Assembly (NCBI GenBank): GCA_963556255.1
Contig: OY744615.1
Span: 46,989,148 to 47,053,147, forward strand
Direction of reading: 5' to 3'
DNA from: Allolobophora icterica
Taxonomy: Eukaryota; Annelida; Clitellata; Crassiclitellata; Lumbricidae
DNA: 64,000 nt
Below, in pieces: positions 10,942 to 23,829 of the stretch. Both the position numbers and the translations under genes were made by a program. Below the pieces are notes generated by a model. It worked only from the letters and a program-made list of their open reading frames with translations, searched no databases and was not told the DNA's origin. Every line of letters starts with the position of its first letter. Within the stretch, counting starts at the first letter, position 1.

Positions 10942-11729
10942 TTGGAGGAAGTGAAGGAAAGTCTAGAGGAAGAAAAGAAAAGGTCGGAGGCAGATAGGAA
11001 ATGCTTGGAGGTTTTGCTGCAGCGCCTCACGGCTTTGGAGCAGACTAGGAAGCCTGAAGAGGATTCAATGGGAAAAGGTAGCGATGAAAAAGAGAGCGTC
11101 GATATGGTGCAGGACCCAAAGGTTAGGCCGGCAGAGAAACCAAAGGACAGGCCATCTGAGCAGCTGAAGCAGCAAAAATCAGCCAAGAGCGCACCCAGGC
11201 AAAGGCAACGGAAGGTGGTTTTGGTTGGAGATTCCCTAGTAAGGCATGTTGGAAAGAATTTGCAGATGCAGCGTGCAGGGTTCAGATCCATCTGCAAGCC
11301 AGGGGCTCGAATAGAGCAAATGCTCCCAGAAATCAAGCAGAAGGCAGAGCTGGAGGATACGGTTATAGTGCAAGTTGGCACAAATAACCTCCGAATGGAA
11401 GAAAAAGAAGAAATTTTGAGCAGCTATGAAGCAATGATGAAAGGGTTGAAGGAGGACCGACAAGGGGAAGTTGTTGTCATGGGTATTTTGCCTAGGCAGG
11501 ATATCAGTGATGCCCTAGAAGAGAAGAGAGTAGAAATCAATACAAGGCTGAAGGAGATGTGCAAGCAGGAGGAGGTTAGATATTGGGAGGTTGACTTCAA
11601 CCCATGGAAAGGTGGGTACTTGGGGGAGATGGTCTGCATCTGAATGCTCGAGGTGCAGACATGGTTGCGAGGCAAGTCTTTGGGATGATGAAGACTTTAA
11701 ACTTGGTGGGAAGACAGTTAGTGCAGTAA
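10942..11729 (+). pseudogene. LINE ORF1: coiled coil plus SGNH hydrolase domain, frameshifted
   Basis: The first ~75 residues are charged and coiled-coil-like (EEVKESLEEEKKRSEADRK), then a basic linker leads to an SGNH/GDSL-type domain: VVLVGDSLVRHVG (nucleophile block), KPGARIEQM, VQVGTNNL (Asn block), and near the end DGLHLNARGADM (Asp/His block). The last block is one base out of frame: at the G run 11622-11626 the frame changes by -1 and the domain continues to a stop at 11727-11729. SGNH domains are known in ORF1 of several CR1/L2-group LINEs; their function is not settled, with RNA or lipid interaction suggested. Confidence 0.85.
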
Positions 11730-11815
11730 ATGGACTCGCTAACTGTCAAACAAATAAAGATAAAAAGCTACAAAAAACAGAAGCCAGCAGTAGTGAAGAT
11801 AGGAGATGCAAGGAA

Positions 11816-14661
11816 ATGGGAAGTAGTAGAATTTTAAAATGTATGTTTGCAAATGTGAGGAGTATAGTAAGTATTACAAAGAGAGCAGAATTGGAATTGT
11901 ATGCAGATAAGGAATCACCAGACATAATTGGAATAGCAGAGTCATGGACAAAACCGGAGATCATGGACAGTGAATTAGCTTTAGATGGATACCAATTATT
12001 TAGAATGGATCGTGTTAACCAGAAACCAGTTGGGCATGGGGCTGGAGGGGTTTTGCTGTATGTTAAGAGCAGCATTAATGCAATAGAGAGAGGTGATATG
12101 AAGAACGAGACCTTCAAAGAAAGTGTCTGGTGTGAAATTCAATTTAAAAAATCTAAGATGCTTGTAGGAGTTTGCTATAGGGTACCAGATGCCAATGAAG
12201 AAGATTACCAAGGATTATGCAAACTACTAGAAATGGCCAATAAGGAAACGTCCTTGATTATGGGGGACTTCAACTACCATATTGATTGGGAAAAAATGGA
12301 AGGGGAGAGAGAAAAAGATAAGATTTTCATGGATTTTGTTAATGCCAGCTTTATGCAGCAGCATGTCATGGAGCCAACGAGGGGAGACAACATTTTGGAC
12401 TTAGTGCTAACATCGGATGAAAATATGGTTGAGAATGTGAGTGTGGGGGAGCATTTTAGTACTAGTGATCATCAGGTTGTGAGATGGGAATTAGTAATGG
12501 AGCAGACCCAAGAAGTAAAAGCCTATGTGACAAGACCCAACTTCTTTAAGGCAGACTATGAATTAGTTAGGAAGATGCTGAAGGAAAGGGATTTGGTAAG
12601 TGAAATAAAGGGCATGGGAGTGAATGATGCTTGGGAGAAGTTCAGAGAACGTATGAGGGAGATTATCGAAGAAAACATACCGAAGCACAAAAGAGCCAAT
12701 AAGAAGAGGCCTTGGATAACACGTGAGGTTCAAAGAAAGAGAAGGGCAAAGCACAAAGCATGGAAGAATTTACAGAAGTTGAAGAAGGAAACAAAGAAGG
12801 GACTGGATTTGGATCAAGAGAGGGTTGCCAGACTTGAGAAGTTAAGAAACAAGTATGTGAATAAAAGAAACAGCTGCAATAATGCAAACAAGAAAGCAAT
12901 ACAAAACTTTGAACAGAAGTTATCGAGGAATGTAAAGGAGGATAGTAAGAGTTTCTACAACTATGTCAGAAGTAAGCAGAAGAAGAAAGACAGAATTGGG
13001 CCATTGAAAAAAGAAGAAGGTATGGGAGAAGTTATAGTGGATGATGTGGAAGCTGCTGAAGTACTCAATAAATATTTCAGCTCAGTGTTTACTTTAGAAG
13101 AATTAGGAAATGTACCTGAGCCCAAACAAATATTTGTAGATTGTGGCGAGAAGGGATTAACACAGGTACTGTTTACTAAGGAAAATGTGGTGGAGCAACT
13201 GAAAAGACTTAAAACCGACAAGAGTCCGGGCATAGATGAACTCCATCCAAAATTTTTACATGAAGTGAGGGAGGAAATTGGAGAGGCATTAGCCCAGATC
13301 TTCAATAAATCAATGCAGACTGGAGAGGTACCACGGGAATGGAAGGATGCACTCATAGTGCCACTGTTTAAAAAGGGAAATAGAAGTGAACCAGGTAACT
13401 ACAGACCAGTCAGTTTAACCAGTGTCGTGTGCAAGAGCATGGAAAGAATTATCAAGGATAACATAGTGAAACATTTGAATGAGCACGATATTATAAAGGG
13501 CAGTCAACATGGATTTACCAAAGGCCGTTCGTGTTTGACAAATCTGTTGGAGTTCTTTGACGAGGTCTATGAGAGGATTGACGAGGGAAAACCTGTAGAT
13601 GTAATTTACTTAGATTTTGCCAAAGCATTTGACAAAGTACCTCATGTAAGGCTGGCCAAAAAGTTACAAGCAGGTGGGATTAGAGGGCAGGTACTAAGAT
13701 GGATTCAAAGCTGGTTATCAGGTAGAAGACAAAAGGTGGGCATAGGTGATAAACATTCTGGCTGGACGACAGTGCTAAGTGGAGTGCCACAAGGATCAGT
13801 GCTTGGGCCACTGCTTTTCGTACTTTTTATTAATGACATAGACGATGGGATTTTATCTAAAATTTCTAAGTTTGCGGATGATACAAAACTATGTAGAACA
13901 GTGGATGATGAAGAAGAAGCAGAGATACTGCGGGAAGATCTAAGAAGAATGTTCAGATGGTCACAAGACTGGCAAATGCTCTTCAATTTGGAAAAGTGCT
14001 CAGTGATGCATATGGGGAGGAGAAACAACGAGTTTTCATATGAAATGGGGGGCACGGTGTTGAAAGTGAGTGATGAAGAAAGGGACTTGGGAGTGATTAT
14101 GCACAAGAGTGCAAAACCTTCAAGGCAATGTGCTGAAGCAGCAAAAAAGGCTAATTCAACTTTAGGTATGATAAAAAGGACAATAGTCACCAGAGACAAA
14201 GATATAATAATAAGGTTGTACAAATCACTGGTTAGGCCACAGTTGGAATACTGCATCCAGGTATGGAATCCATACCTGAAACAGGACATGGAAAAACTGG
14301 AGAAAGTACAAAGAAGAGCTACAAAAATGATTTGGGGCTACAAGGATCTGAGCTATGAAGAAAGGTTGAAAAGGTGTGGACTAACAACATTGGAGAAAAG
14401 GAGGAGCAGAGGAGATCTGATTGAAGCTTATAAGATTATCACTGGAAAGGAAGCACTGCAGTGGGAGAGGTTCTTTGAATTAGCACCGAACAAGGCAACT
14501 CGGGACACAGGTATAAATTATTTAAGAGGCCGAAGGGAACATTAGGGCAGAAATTCTTTAGTGCAAGAGTTGTAGACCTGTGGAATGGTTTGGACGATAG
14601 TACTGTCTCAGTGGACACTATAACAGCTTTTAAGAAGAAGCTAGGAAAATTGGGCTATTAA
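11816..14661 (+). pseudogene. LINE ORF2: APE endonuclease plus reverse transcriptase, C-terminal frameshift
   Basis: I choose ATG 11816 (MGSSRILKCMFANVRSI) because it precedes the endonuclease; an open frame extends farther upstream but overlaps ORF1. The endonuclease domain shows NVRSI, GIAESW, GDFNYHIDW and SDHQVV. The RT domain shows RPVSLTSV, HGFTKGRS, DFAKAFDKV, SGVPQGSVLGPLLF and FADDTKL with its catalytic Asp pair. The CR1/L2-type tail VQRRATKMIWGYKDLSYEER follows. The open frame stops at 14545, but the conserved end (KFFSARVVDLWNGL) continues in another frame to 14661 after a -1 change near 14505-14512. About 950 residues in all, normal for the group. Confidence 0.93.
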
Positions 14662-14754
14662 GAGTTCGAGGAAAATTTGCAGTGGTTCTAACACAGACTA
14701 CACGTCTTCTGAACCACTTAAAACCCTTGTTATGTTATGTTATGTTATGTTAAG

Positions 14755-15981
14755 CAGTGTTGCCAGAGCTGGGGATTTTTCCCTAGATCTGGGGATTTCG
14801 GCCTTCGTCTGGGGATCTGGGGATTTTTTGGCCAAATCTGGGGAAATTTGACCATTCTGACCATTTGCATTGACAATGTATTATTTTGTGTGCACTGAGC
14901 ATTAAAAACTATGCTCATATTGTAATCAATATGTAAAAAAATAACGCGCTTTATAATTTTTATTCCACAAAATGTAATTCTTGTTTTAAACCATATCAAC
15001 TATCTAGTCATTCTTGTGGTTGTAATTCTATTTCCTGTTATAATTTAAAATTTCTGTTGATAATGGCCGTCAATCATGTACAATACTGAGTCATTATTTG
15101 CGATGTCTCTCTAAGTTATAGACATTAGCAGGTAAACACTAGACAGCATATTGTTTTTTTTTGTCTACAAATAATTAAAATTAAGATTATCGGAAAATGA
15201 GTTTAGCAGTAAAAGAAATCACCAGTTCCAGTTAATACAAGATGTTGTTCAGGCTCAGTTTTGAAGCTGTGTGTAAAGCAATCATTGAGAGAACCCTTGA
15301 GCAACGGGATGCTCTGCAATTGTATTTCCAATCCGAAGCTTCAGTGGATAAAGTCAACGGTGCAGGGCAAATTCTGCTGACAATGAACACTGTTGTACTC
15401 AAACTGTGTACGAAACAGGTTCCCACTTGGACAAAGCAGCGTTTTCGAAGGTTAATTTAGTTAAAACTAAGCAAATCAACAAGCTTTTATGTGAAACAGT
15501 TGCCAATGTCAATTTACGAGCCAAGCAAGCAATTGCTAAAGATGGAATTTGTCACATAAGTTTAATCCTAGTAAATGCGCGGTTGAAAATATGTGTGAAG
15601 GACGTTGTCGGTAGAGACATGCAAATATTTTGAAGCTTCAAATCAAGATTCCACGTTGTTAATTGATGCATGTGATAAACTTATTGAAAAGGAGAAGTTG
15701 TCGACTTGGATGCCGACTCGTTGACAAATTTGACAAGTGACAACTGACAAGTAAATAGTCACAACTAACTTCTTATATTTCATTCCACTCATTTGAGGAA
15801 TATAAATTGTGTTATTAATGTAACTTAGTAAATATTGTACTGTTAAATAGTGTTAAAATATCTCATACCTAATGTTAGAGTGTTAATAAAATTGTGTTTA
15901 GGGCCTATATAATCTGGGGATTTCTGGGGATTTTTTTGAAGGAAATCTGGGGAAATCTCAAAAACCTCACTGGCTACACTG
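14755..15981. mobile_element. 1.2-kb hAT-type element in the LINE tail
   Basis: Ends CAGTGTTGCCAGAG and, inverted, CAGTGTAGCCAGTG; both subterminal regions repeat TCTGGGGATTT. Near-perfect 8-bp duplication ATGTTAAG (14747-14754) and ATATTAAG (15982-15989), differing at one base. It landed in the TTATG tail of the LINE and is therefore younger than it. Confidence 0.87.
15242..15633 (+). pseudogene. Broken hAT transposase fragment
   Basis: Two overlapping frames inside the hAT element (IIERTLEQRDALQLYFQSEA, then AAFSKVNLVKTKQINKLL) resemble the middle of hAT transposases by the LEQ-x-x-AL-x-LYF pattern. No catalytic region survives. Moderate recognition only. Confidence 0.5.
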
Positions 15982-16014
15982 ATATTAAGCTTTCCTCGGA
16001 GGAGGGGGGGAGGG

Positions 16015-16615
16015 CAGGGACGTCATTTGTGTATTTTTTTGCGGGGAACTTGGCCAGCTTGTTAAGTTTTTTATTTAGTCTACATGCGCAAAACTGTAAG
16101 ATAATGCTGCATGATGTGTGCCGCAGTGTGCATGATGATGATGATGATGATGATGAGTTCTCTGCCCGAAGGCAGGTCCATTGGCTTTATGCCACCCGCG
16201 GATGAGATGAGTGAGGTGGTTTCCCGTTGCCTTCCTCACAGACAGTTGTGGGTGAGCAACTTGTCCAAGGTCGCTACGCAGTGGCTTGAGGTAGATTCGA
16301 ACCTGCGACCCTTCGGTTACAAGGCAAAGAACATACCGCTACACCACCGCGTCCCACAGCAGTGCAGTATGCAGTGTGCATCTTGTCACTTAATATAATT
16401 CGGTTTCTGATGAATTTATTAATAGTTGCAAATCATGTGAAAAAGCTATGCAAACTCTAGTTTTGCCTGTGTAGCTTCAAATGACGTCCCTGAATTTGAG
16501 TATAATTTTTTTTCTTTTTTACCCCTTTCTTCCTCCTCTTTTTGTTCCATCCTTTTTCCTTTTTTTTGTCAAAATCAAGGGGGCAAATGCCCCTGCCCCC
16601 CAAATGACGTCCCTG
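16015..16615. repeat. Inverted-repeat element, CAGGGACGTCATTTG ends
   Basis: CAGGGACGTCATTTG at 16015 is matched in inverse at 16601-16615, with an additional end at about 16478-16492. No target duplication was found for either pairing, so the boundary is uncertain. It contains a SINE. Confidence 0.6.
16130..16350 (-). repeat. tRNA-derived SINE with ATC tail
   Basis: On the minus strand: A box GGTGTAGCGGT, B box GGTTCGAATCT, a body with GGCAACGGGAAACCACC, then CCTGCCTTCGGGCAGAGAAC and an (ATC)n tail. The last segment before the tail resembles the 3' end of the LINE at 33.84-34.15 kb. Confidence 0.8.
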
Positions 16616-16799
16616 CATTAAACACCCACGCTACACAAGTTACTACTTAGAATTTTGTCTCATCAGTAAGATGGCCAATGTGTGTAGATTTTGTGAGAAT
16701 ATATTTTGAACCGTTCAGATGGAATGCAATTAAGTATGTGTATCTATGTTTTTACCGGTATATGCATGTCATTTGATACATGGTTTTCAGTATGGGGGT

Positions 16800-17000
16800 G
16801 CTTGATAGTGTAATGGTTTGAGATTTCTGTTCTATCTGCACCCCCTAGCAAACTCAGCTACTGTATAATGAGTACACTGACCATACACTCTCGGTGGGAA
16901 GATGAGATGGCGAGGGAGAGGACTGGCCACCCGCCCTCATATGCCGAGGCTAAGAAACTGAAGTCACTAACACTTCAAAGCCCTGGCTGTCTCTCATGGC
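16800..17000 (+). repeat. SINE family B
   Basis: Body GGTGGGAAGATGAGATGGCG and CCGCCCTCATATGC; the 5' head is present but diverged. Confidence 0.75.
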
Positions 17001-17607
17001 TAGCTTAAGGGACTGCTCTTTGTCTTCTCCTTTTTCTTCTCTTTTCCTCTTCTCCTTCTCCTTTCAATGTCTTCCCATAGCACTCTTTGTGAACCTCACA
17101 GCATCTGTAACCTTCTGAATAACTTTGTTGAAAATGTGTAAAAAAACTGCCAATAGTGTATTTCAACAAACACAAAAGCTACAATTTAGAAATAGCAAAT
17201 TAACAACTATAAGTGGTAACTTCCCAAATCATTTTCAAATGTTCTAATCTAATCACAGAAACAAGACATGACTGCAGTTTACAAATTATCAATATCTGAT
17301 CAGCAGTTTACCAAATCAAACAGATTATCATACACAATGTCATGACTTAAAAACTTAGAAATTATTACATCATAATTACTCGATCCATAGACAGTTTCCA
17401 AGTGCCTGATAAAAATATAATTCACCAATAATCTAACTCTCCTTGAAAAATCTACGACTTCTAAGAGCCCTAAATATACAGGATTTACTGCCAAAAAATT
17501 CTCCTAGAGGCAAAACTTGCACTCTGAAACGTAGCACAGTTAATCACACTGCCTGTATTTCTTTGCTTGTTCAGAATTGAGTTTAATTGATACCAAGTCC
17601 GTTCGTT
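17001..17607 (-). other. Downstream flank and probable 3' UTR of SLC25A20
   Basis: AT-rich DNA after the SLC25A20 stop codon. I could not identify a clear AATAAA polyadenylation signal on the minus strand, so the transcript end is unknown. Confidence 0.4.
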
Positions 17608-17682
17608 TTATACGACAGACCGAATTTCTTTTTCTGCCCAGTTCAGGAATTTCATGCAGAGTTCGTAGCCCAAGAAACAAGC
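17608..17682 (-). CDS. SLC25A20: SLC25A20 exon 9 with stop
   Basis: [20 protein letters not shown], stop TAA at 17610-17608; acceptor ctttcag. A LINE 3' end begins only some 30 bases upstream (in transcription) of this acceptor. Confidence 0.93.
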   Translation of the reverse strand, partial: ACFLGYELCMKFLNWAEKEIRSVV

Positions 17683-20600
17683 CTGAAAGATTTCCAAAAA
17701 CAGAAAACAATTAAGGCTAGCGCCAGTCCATCTATGCTTTATGCACCCTGGTTGCCAATGGCCTGCGCGAATCACCGCTTCATGATATTGTGCGTGCCAC
17801 AACCTTGGTTAGGATGCTCTATGCCTCTCCTGCTTGGTGGGGCTTTACGAATCGGAGCGAACGAGACCGGTTTGAGGCTATTGTGCGTCGCCTCATCCGC
17901 TACCATTACCTTCCGGATGATAATCCTACTTTTGAGCAGCTATGTCTCAAAGCTGACTCTTCCCTCTTCTCAGCAATCTTGGTGGATGAGGGGCACATTT
18001 TGCATGACCTGCTCCCGCCGATTAAGCCCTCCATTTACCATATGAGAACGAGGGCCCACGATCGCGTTATCTCACCTGCTGATAACTTGATGAGGAAAAC
18101 TTATATTATTAGAATGTTATATGGGAACATATATAGGTCCTAATGCATATATGTCTGTCTGTGTTTATATAAATATATGTTGGTAGCAGAAAAATGTATA
18201 CGATTAGCGGTTGTACACCAAAATGGGGGTAGCAATTGGTTTAATAAAGAATATTCTTATCTTATCTTATTTATAAAGAACAATAGGAGGAACAACACGG
18301 GAAAGATGAGAAAAGTAAACATGAAGGCGTGGCTTAAGCCATTAAACCAAAAAGGGGTCCAATTGTCATGTGATATCCAACCAATGAACAGATAACTGGG
18401 CACATAGGCGTAGACTCTGGGGGGTCAGCCGGGGCACGTTCCCCCCAATAATTGAGGAGCCGGGGCAATGCCCCCCAAAATCGAGAGGAGAATTTCTTCA
18501 AATGTTACCATTATGTTTCAATAAAGACAAATTTCTTCAGAAACAGAAAAACAGAGACACAGAACTGAAATACTATCAGAAATTCATAATGAAAACAAAG
18601 ATTTACTTTTATTTTCAATATCTGCAACATGAAACAAATTTACATGTAAACAAAACGCCCCATTTCATACGCATTAACGTAACACCGGAAGCCTCTGCCG
18701 ACTGTCCAGACCAGAGGTGAAAAAAGTTTTTTCCATTTTTTTGTTTTAAACAAAAACATAAGAAAAAGAAAACCACAGAAGTTGTTTTTGTTGTTGTTTT
18801 TAAAATAAATTTCTTATTTTTGTAGAAGTTATTTTAATAACATTGATTTCGATTTAACGATTTTTAATTTTCGGAAATCGCAACTGAACTAAACTGAGTT
18901 CATGCCATTTTTCATGGTTTTTATGATCCGAAATCTGAAAATCTTAAAAACAACCAAAACAACAAAAGCCATAAAAACAAAAAACAAAAACGAAAAAAAA
19001 CAATGAAAAACACAACTTTTCATCTTGAAAAACTTGTTTTCTTTGCACCTCTGGTCCAGACCCCATGCCCCCCAATATTTTGGACAAGTTTACGCCACTG
19101 ACTGGGCACCACTGCCCCTGTGGCACAGCGTGGACCCATGATGGCCCAATGAAACCAACCTTAGCAGCTTCTTAGCATATAAGTAAAGAAAAAAGACAAT
19201 TTCTTTCCATTCTGATCAACAGTCTTGTACCGCCTGGAGCATGCTTCGAGCACCCAAAGCACTGCACTGAGCAAAAGTTCAGGAACGCCAAAGAAAACGT
19301 CTTCAAGCTAAGCATGATCTATTCCATCTAAATGCATCTACGAAATGGAAAAGTCTGACAAAAACTCACGGCATTTGCTGGAAACGCTCGAAGCATCACA
19401 GGCGTCACACCCTTGTACAGAGCAAATATGCCTTCTTCCTTCATCAGCTGGACAAAGACACTCCGGATTCCCTTCGGATAAGTGCCCTGTGGTGCTGAAT
19501 ACACCAATGAAACACCATTAATTCACTGAATTGTAAATGACCATTCAGAGAAAACTTCTGCATAAATCAAGAATCAAGACATGTAATGACACTGTAACAC
19601 CTGCTCTAATTTACTGAAGATCAATGTTATCAAATGCTTCTTTCTTAGCTTTAATGGCTTCATTCAGTGATGCCTTGTGTGCTAAACACCAACACAACAG
19701 ATATTGCTTTGAATGATAAGTTTAATTAATAATAATAGCAGTGTTTCTGTTAAGTACGGATGGGAATTCACTGATTTGGCAATTTTTTCAAAATGTTATC
19801 AATGGTTCGTAATGTCCATGTATTTGTGCACGAAGTAATAATCAAATGTCCACGTATTTATGCAACACTTCATCAAATGCTTCACAATGTCCACGTATTT
19901 GTGCACAAAGCAAACCAATGTTATCTAATGTCCATGTATTTAAGCAACACCTTATCAAATGCTTTGTGGTGTCACTGTATTTTTCAACAAAACTTTATCA
20001 AATGCTTCATAAAGTCCATGTATTTGTGCACAAAGTAAACCAATGTTCTCTAAGGTCCATGTATTTAAGCAACACCTTATCAAATGCTTTGTGGTGTCAT
20101 TGTATTTTTCAGCGAAACGTTATCAAATGCTTCATGACTACTTTAGTGTTGTTCCAATTGTGATGGCCTATTATGTTGAAACCCAGACCTGTCTGAAGCC
20201 GTGATTTCAGTACATCCGGTGGAATTGCAACGAGCCAGTTGAAGACCCCGGCCATACCGCCCGCAAACAGCGTTCGAAGAGCACTCAAGTCTTTTCGACT
20301 GAAACAGAAATCACACATTTCTGTAGTCCTGTACAACTTTCTCTAGATTTGCATCTTCTGACTATGAACTTCTAACTACGCAACTTTCGTCAGCTTTACG
20401 TCATCACCACAGGAAAGTCATTCTCATTTGCTGGGCTCTCTCTGACAATGGTCATAATTATAATAATAATAATAATAATCTTCGTTTAATATTTTCAAAC
20501 TGACAATTACGCAGTATGATTACCAATCAGTATGAAAGGATGATCACAAGTTATTACAGGAGTCGAATTTTAACTGTATACGGCAGCCATGCAAGGCACC

Positions 20601-23600
20601 CATCACGTCCTACATCTCATAGGCTGAGTGGACCTTTGGGAGGGTTGCGGGAAGCGATCTCGCTACCTACTACTCTTCACACCAGTAAAGTTACCACTAC
20701 TCTATGGACCCCCAGAAAGGATTTGTTACCTCTACACAAAAAAGTTTCATTGTTTTCCATCCTCAGTTCTTTCACGAGTTTTTAATTTGATGTATTCGTG
20801 CCAGCAACAAAAACTGAAATGGGCAATCGGGCCTTCCGGGTCGGTGCCAGCGTACCTGGAACAGTCTTCCTGCACTTATTCAGGAAGCCAAAAGCCTTTA
20901 TGTTTAAAAAAAACAGTTTAAAATGTAGTTGTTTAATGTAACCCCGAGCATTAACATTTGTGTTGACAGTAGGGCATCCAACAAGTAGCTTGCTCCCAAT
21001 GATGCGATATTTCACTACATCCTGGCTCCTGGGGTGCCATGTTTCTACTTTCCCTGGTTTTGGTTGTTCATCGCTACCCATTAATATTCTTCTCACTCAG
21101 TGCAGGCGAAAACAGACAAGTTTCCACCGGGGTTTGCACCCATAAGAGGAAGATCAGTCCCTTACGCTAACCCAGAGCGGACCTCATGGGTATGAAACGT
21201 CTGCGATTTTTCTTATGCTCAGCATATGAGGGCAGGTTCCAGTCCTCTCCCTCGCCGTCTCATCTTCCCACCGACAGTGTATACTGATAGCTGAGTTGGT
21301 AATTAAGTAATTGCTAATCGCAGTTTGGCATACAGACATCTAATAAACACAGCTAAAAAAATATACCGGTACAAGATTCTAACGATAAAAGGGAATGCAA
21401 CGTTCAGTCGGTTACCTCTTGCCCTCTGGTGTCAGAAGATGTTGCAACCATTCGTAGGTCATGAAGTACATTCCACTGGCAGGAACATCTTCAACATCAC
21501 ACACAGAACACGTCAATTTACACGTCCAGTATTACCTTTCTGATTACAACTGAATAGTTACATATAATCTGTAAACACATGCATACCTGCAAATAATTAT
21601 ATGTCAGTAAACATTTATGTTTACCTGTAAATAATTATGCACCATTACTCTATCCCACCTCCGAAAACTGTGTTTGGGGAGGGGGTAGAGTAATGGTAAC
21701 AATAATTGCCAGGAGAGCATTAGATTCGCGGTTCGATACCCGTAACCCCCTCTAGGGCGGCGCCTTGCATGGCTGCCAAACCGTGTGTTTAATTAACATC
21801 TTGATTGTACTTTTATGTTTCAATGTAATGTTACTGCATTTGTAAGTTTGAAATTATAAAGATTATTATTTTTATTATTACATGTAAACAAATTCACCTG
21901 TAAACAGTTACACAGTTACACATAGCTGCACACTTAACTTGTAAATAAGTACACATACATGTAAACACATGTACCTGTGAATAATTTACACATAATTATG
22001 GGTACACACCTATGTTTACCTGTAAATAATTACACATATTAGTAAAGAACATACATACGCATTTGATGAACAAGTTTTTCCAGTTGCTGGACCTACTTTT
22101 TGGAACGCTCTCTCCCTGTGTCTGTGCGCTCTGCTCAGTCGCTTGTGTCATTTCGATCTCAACCTAAAACTTACCTATTTCAAATTACATAAGGTGCCTC
22201 TCTGTCTTCTGGATATTGGTTATTAGTTTTGATGTGAATTACACTTATGAACAACCAAAGCAACAAAGTTCCTAATTATAATTATGAACAACCTCTGAGG
22301 AATGTAGCCATCGTTCCCTTGTATATGCTGCGAATTCCACCCTCACGATACAGTTGCTTGGCGCAGTCAATTGGACCGGCGTACTTTGCTGTTGCAGCCG
22401 ACTGCTGGATCTGTAAAATAAGAAAAACATTTAAATTCCCATCAGATCAGCCAAGGTTCGTTATAATAATTAAAATTATACACTTATTTATTTTCTTATA
22501 TCACTAGATATTAGTAATCCAAATAAATGAGCGAGTGAGCAAGCGAGTGAGCAAGTGAGTGAGTAAACGATATGAGCACGTGAGCAAATGAGCAAGCGAG
22601 TGAGCAAGTGAGTGAGTAAACGATATGAGCACGTGAGCAACTGAGCAAGCGAGTGAGCAAGTGAGTGAGCAAACGATTGAGTGATTAAGTGAGTAAATGA
22701 ATGACTGAATGAATGAAACAGATGAGTAAAGTGGAAAGAACAGGTAAGTAGAAATCTAAGATGTATCCTTACCTGGAGCAGACACTTGATCCTTTCTCCT
22801 GGAGCCATGACAAGTGTCGAAAAGACCCCAGCAACCATTCCAGCCCCAAACAGCTGAGTGTACCTGGAAAACAGCAACAGTACCCAGCCAAATTATTATT
22901 AAGTATTTATGAAGAGCCGCTATCTACTGACCAAGCATCAATCGATGGTGCTGAGCAATTGCGAGTAAAGGACTTGCTCAAGGTCCCTATACACAGTAAC
23001 CGTCTCAGGGGAGAAGGATTGAACCCATACTATTATACAAGTTGCCATCATGTATAAGTCGCTATCAAGGCGAATGATCTAACCAATCGCTTATCTACAA
23101 GAAAGACGTTATTATAAATTCCTAAAAAGATAAAGTGATATCTAATCGACCAACTATAAATTTTCTGAGGTACTCACAAATAATGTTATACTCTGTCTAG
23201 ACGTATGTATACTGAAGTGTGGTTGTGCAATTGATACAACGAAGAATATACTTACTTAAATGCACTATAATAAATGTTCTGATGCAAATGAAAGAAGAAA
23301 TGTACTAACGTGAGTGGGTCGTCCGGCTTGTTCTGTTGTATGGCTTTGCCAACGTTGAAACCGAAGAAGCTGATGGCAAATATCGGTGTGACACCAACGA
23401 CGGGAGCAGCCATGCCTTTGTAGAAACCACGAGGTCCCTAGAAGTAAATAAGTAAGACAGACACGTAAGTGCTCATGTGCCTCGTTGTTGGGACTGCTTC
23501 AGCGTACATCATGGGGCTGTGTAATGCCATGCTTTTGAACTTCAGTCGTATTAGTAGTCACTTTATTGATCACCAAAATCTTATTAATTTTACATACAAT

Positions 23601-23757
23601 CAAGTTCACATCAATAGGCATCAAAGGGAGAACTCAAAAGGAACCAGGAGAACAGGCTAACCACAGCAAAACTTCTATGCTGGACCATGGAAGTCCAGGC
23701 CGGTGGAACAAGGAAGTCGCCATACGACCGGGGAAGGAAGATAAAGTAATCAATGAC

Positions 23758-23829
<72 letters not shown>

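Larger units (their letters stand above)
10925..14752 (+). mobile_element. Nearly full-length CR1/L2-group LINE with TTATG tail
   Basis: A non-LTR retrotransposon with ORF1 (coiled coil plus SGNH hydrolase) and ORF2 (endonuclease plus reverse transcriptase), ending in a (TTATG)n tail at about 14729-14752. Each ORF carries one net -1 frame change, so this copy looks inactive. The 5' end is not sharply defined: ORF1 lacks a convincing ATG and an in-frame stop lies just upstream of 10930, so it is probably slightly 5' truncated. A 1.2-kb hAT element is inserted in the tail. Confidence 0.9.

Noticed and set aside
11591..14545. Single 984-residue protein starting at the first ATG of the open frame
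   Set aside because: The first ~75 codons overlap the end of ORF1 in another frame and look unlike the endonuclease. A start at 11816 fits the LINE ORF2 family better.
16015..16615. hAT element with 8-bp duplication
   Set aside because: Inverted ends are clear but neither pairing shows matching 8-bp flanks, so it is listed only as an inverted-repeat element.
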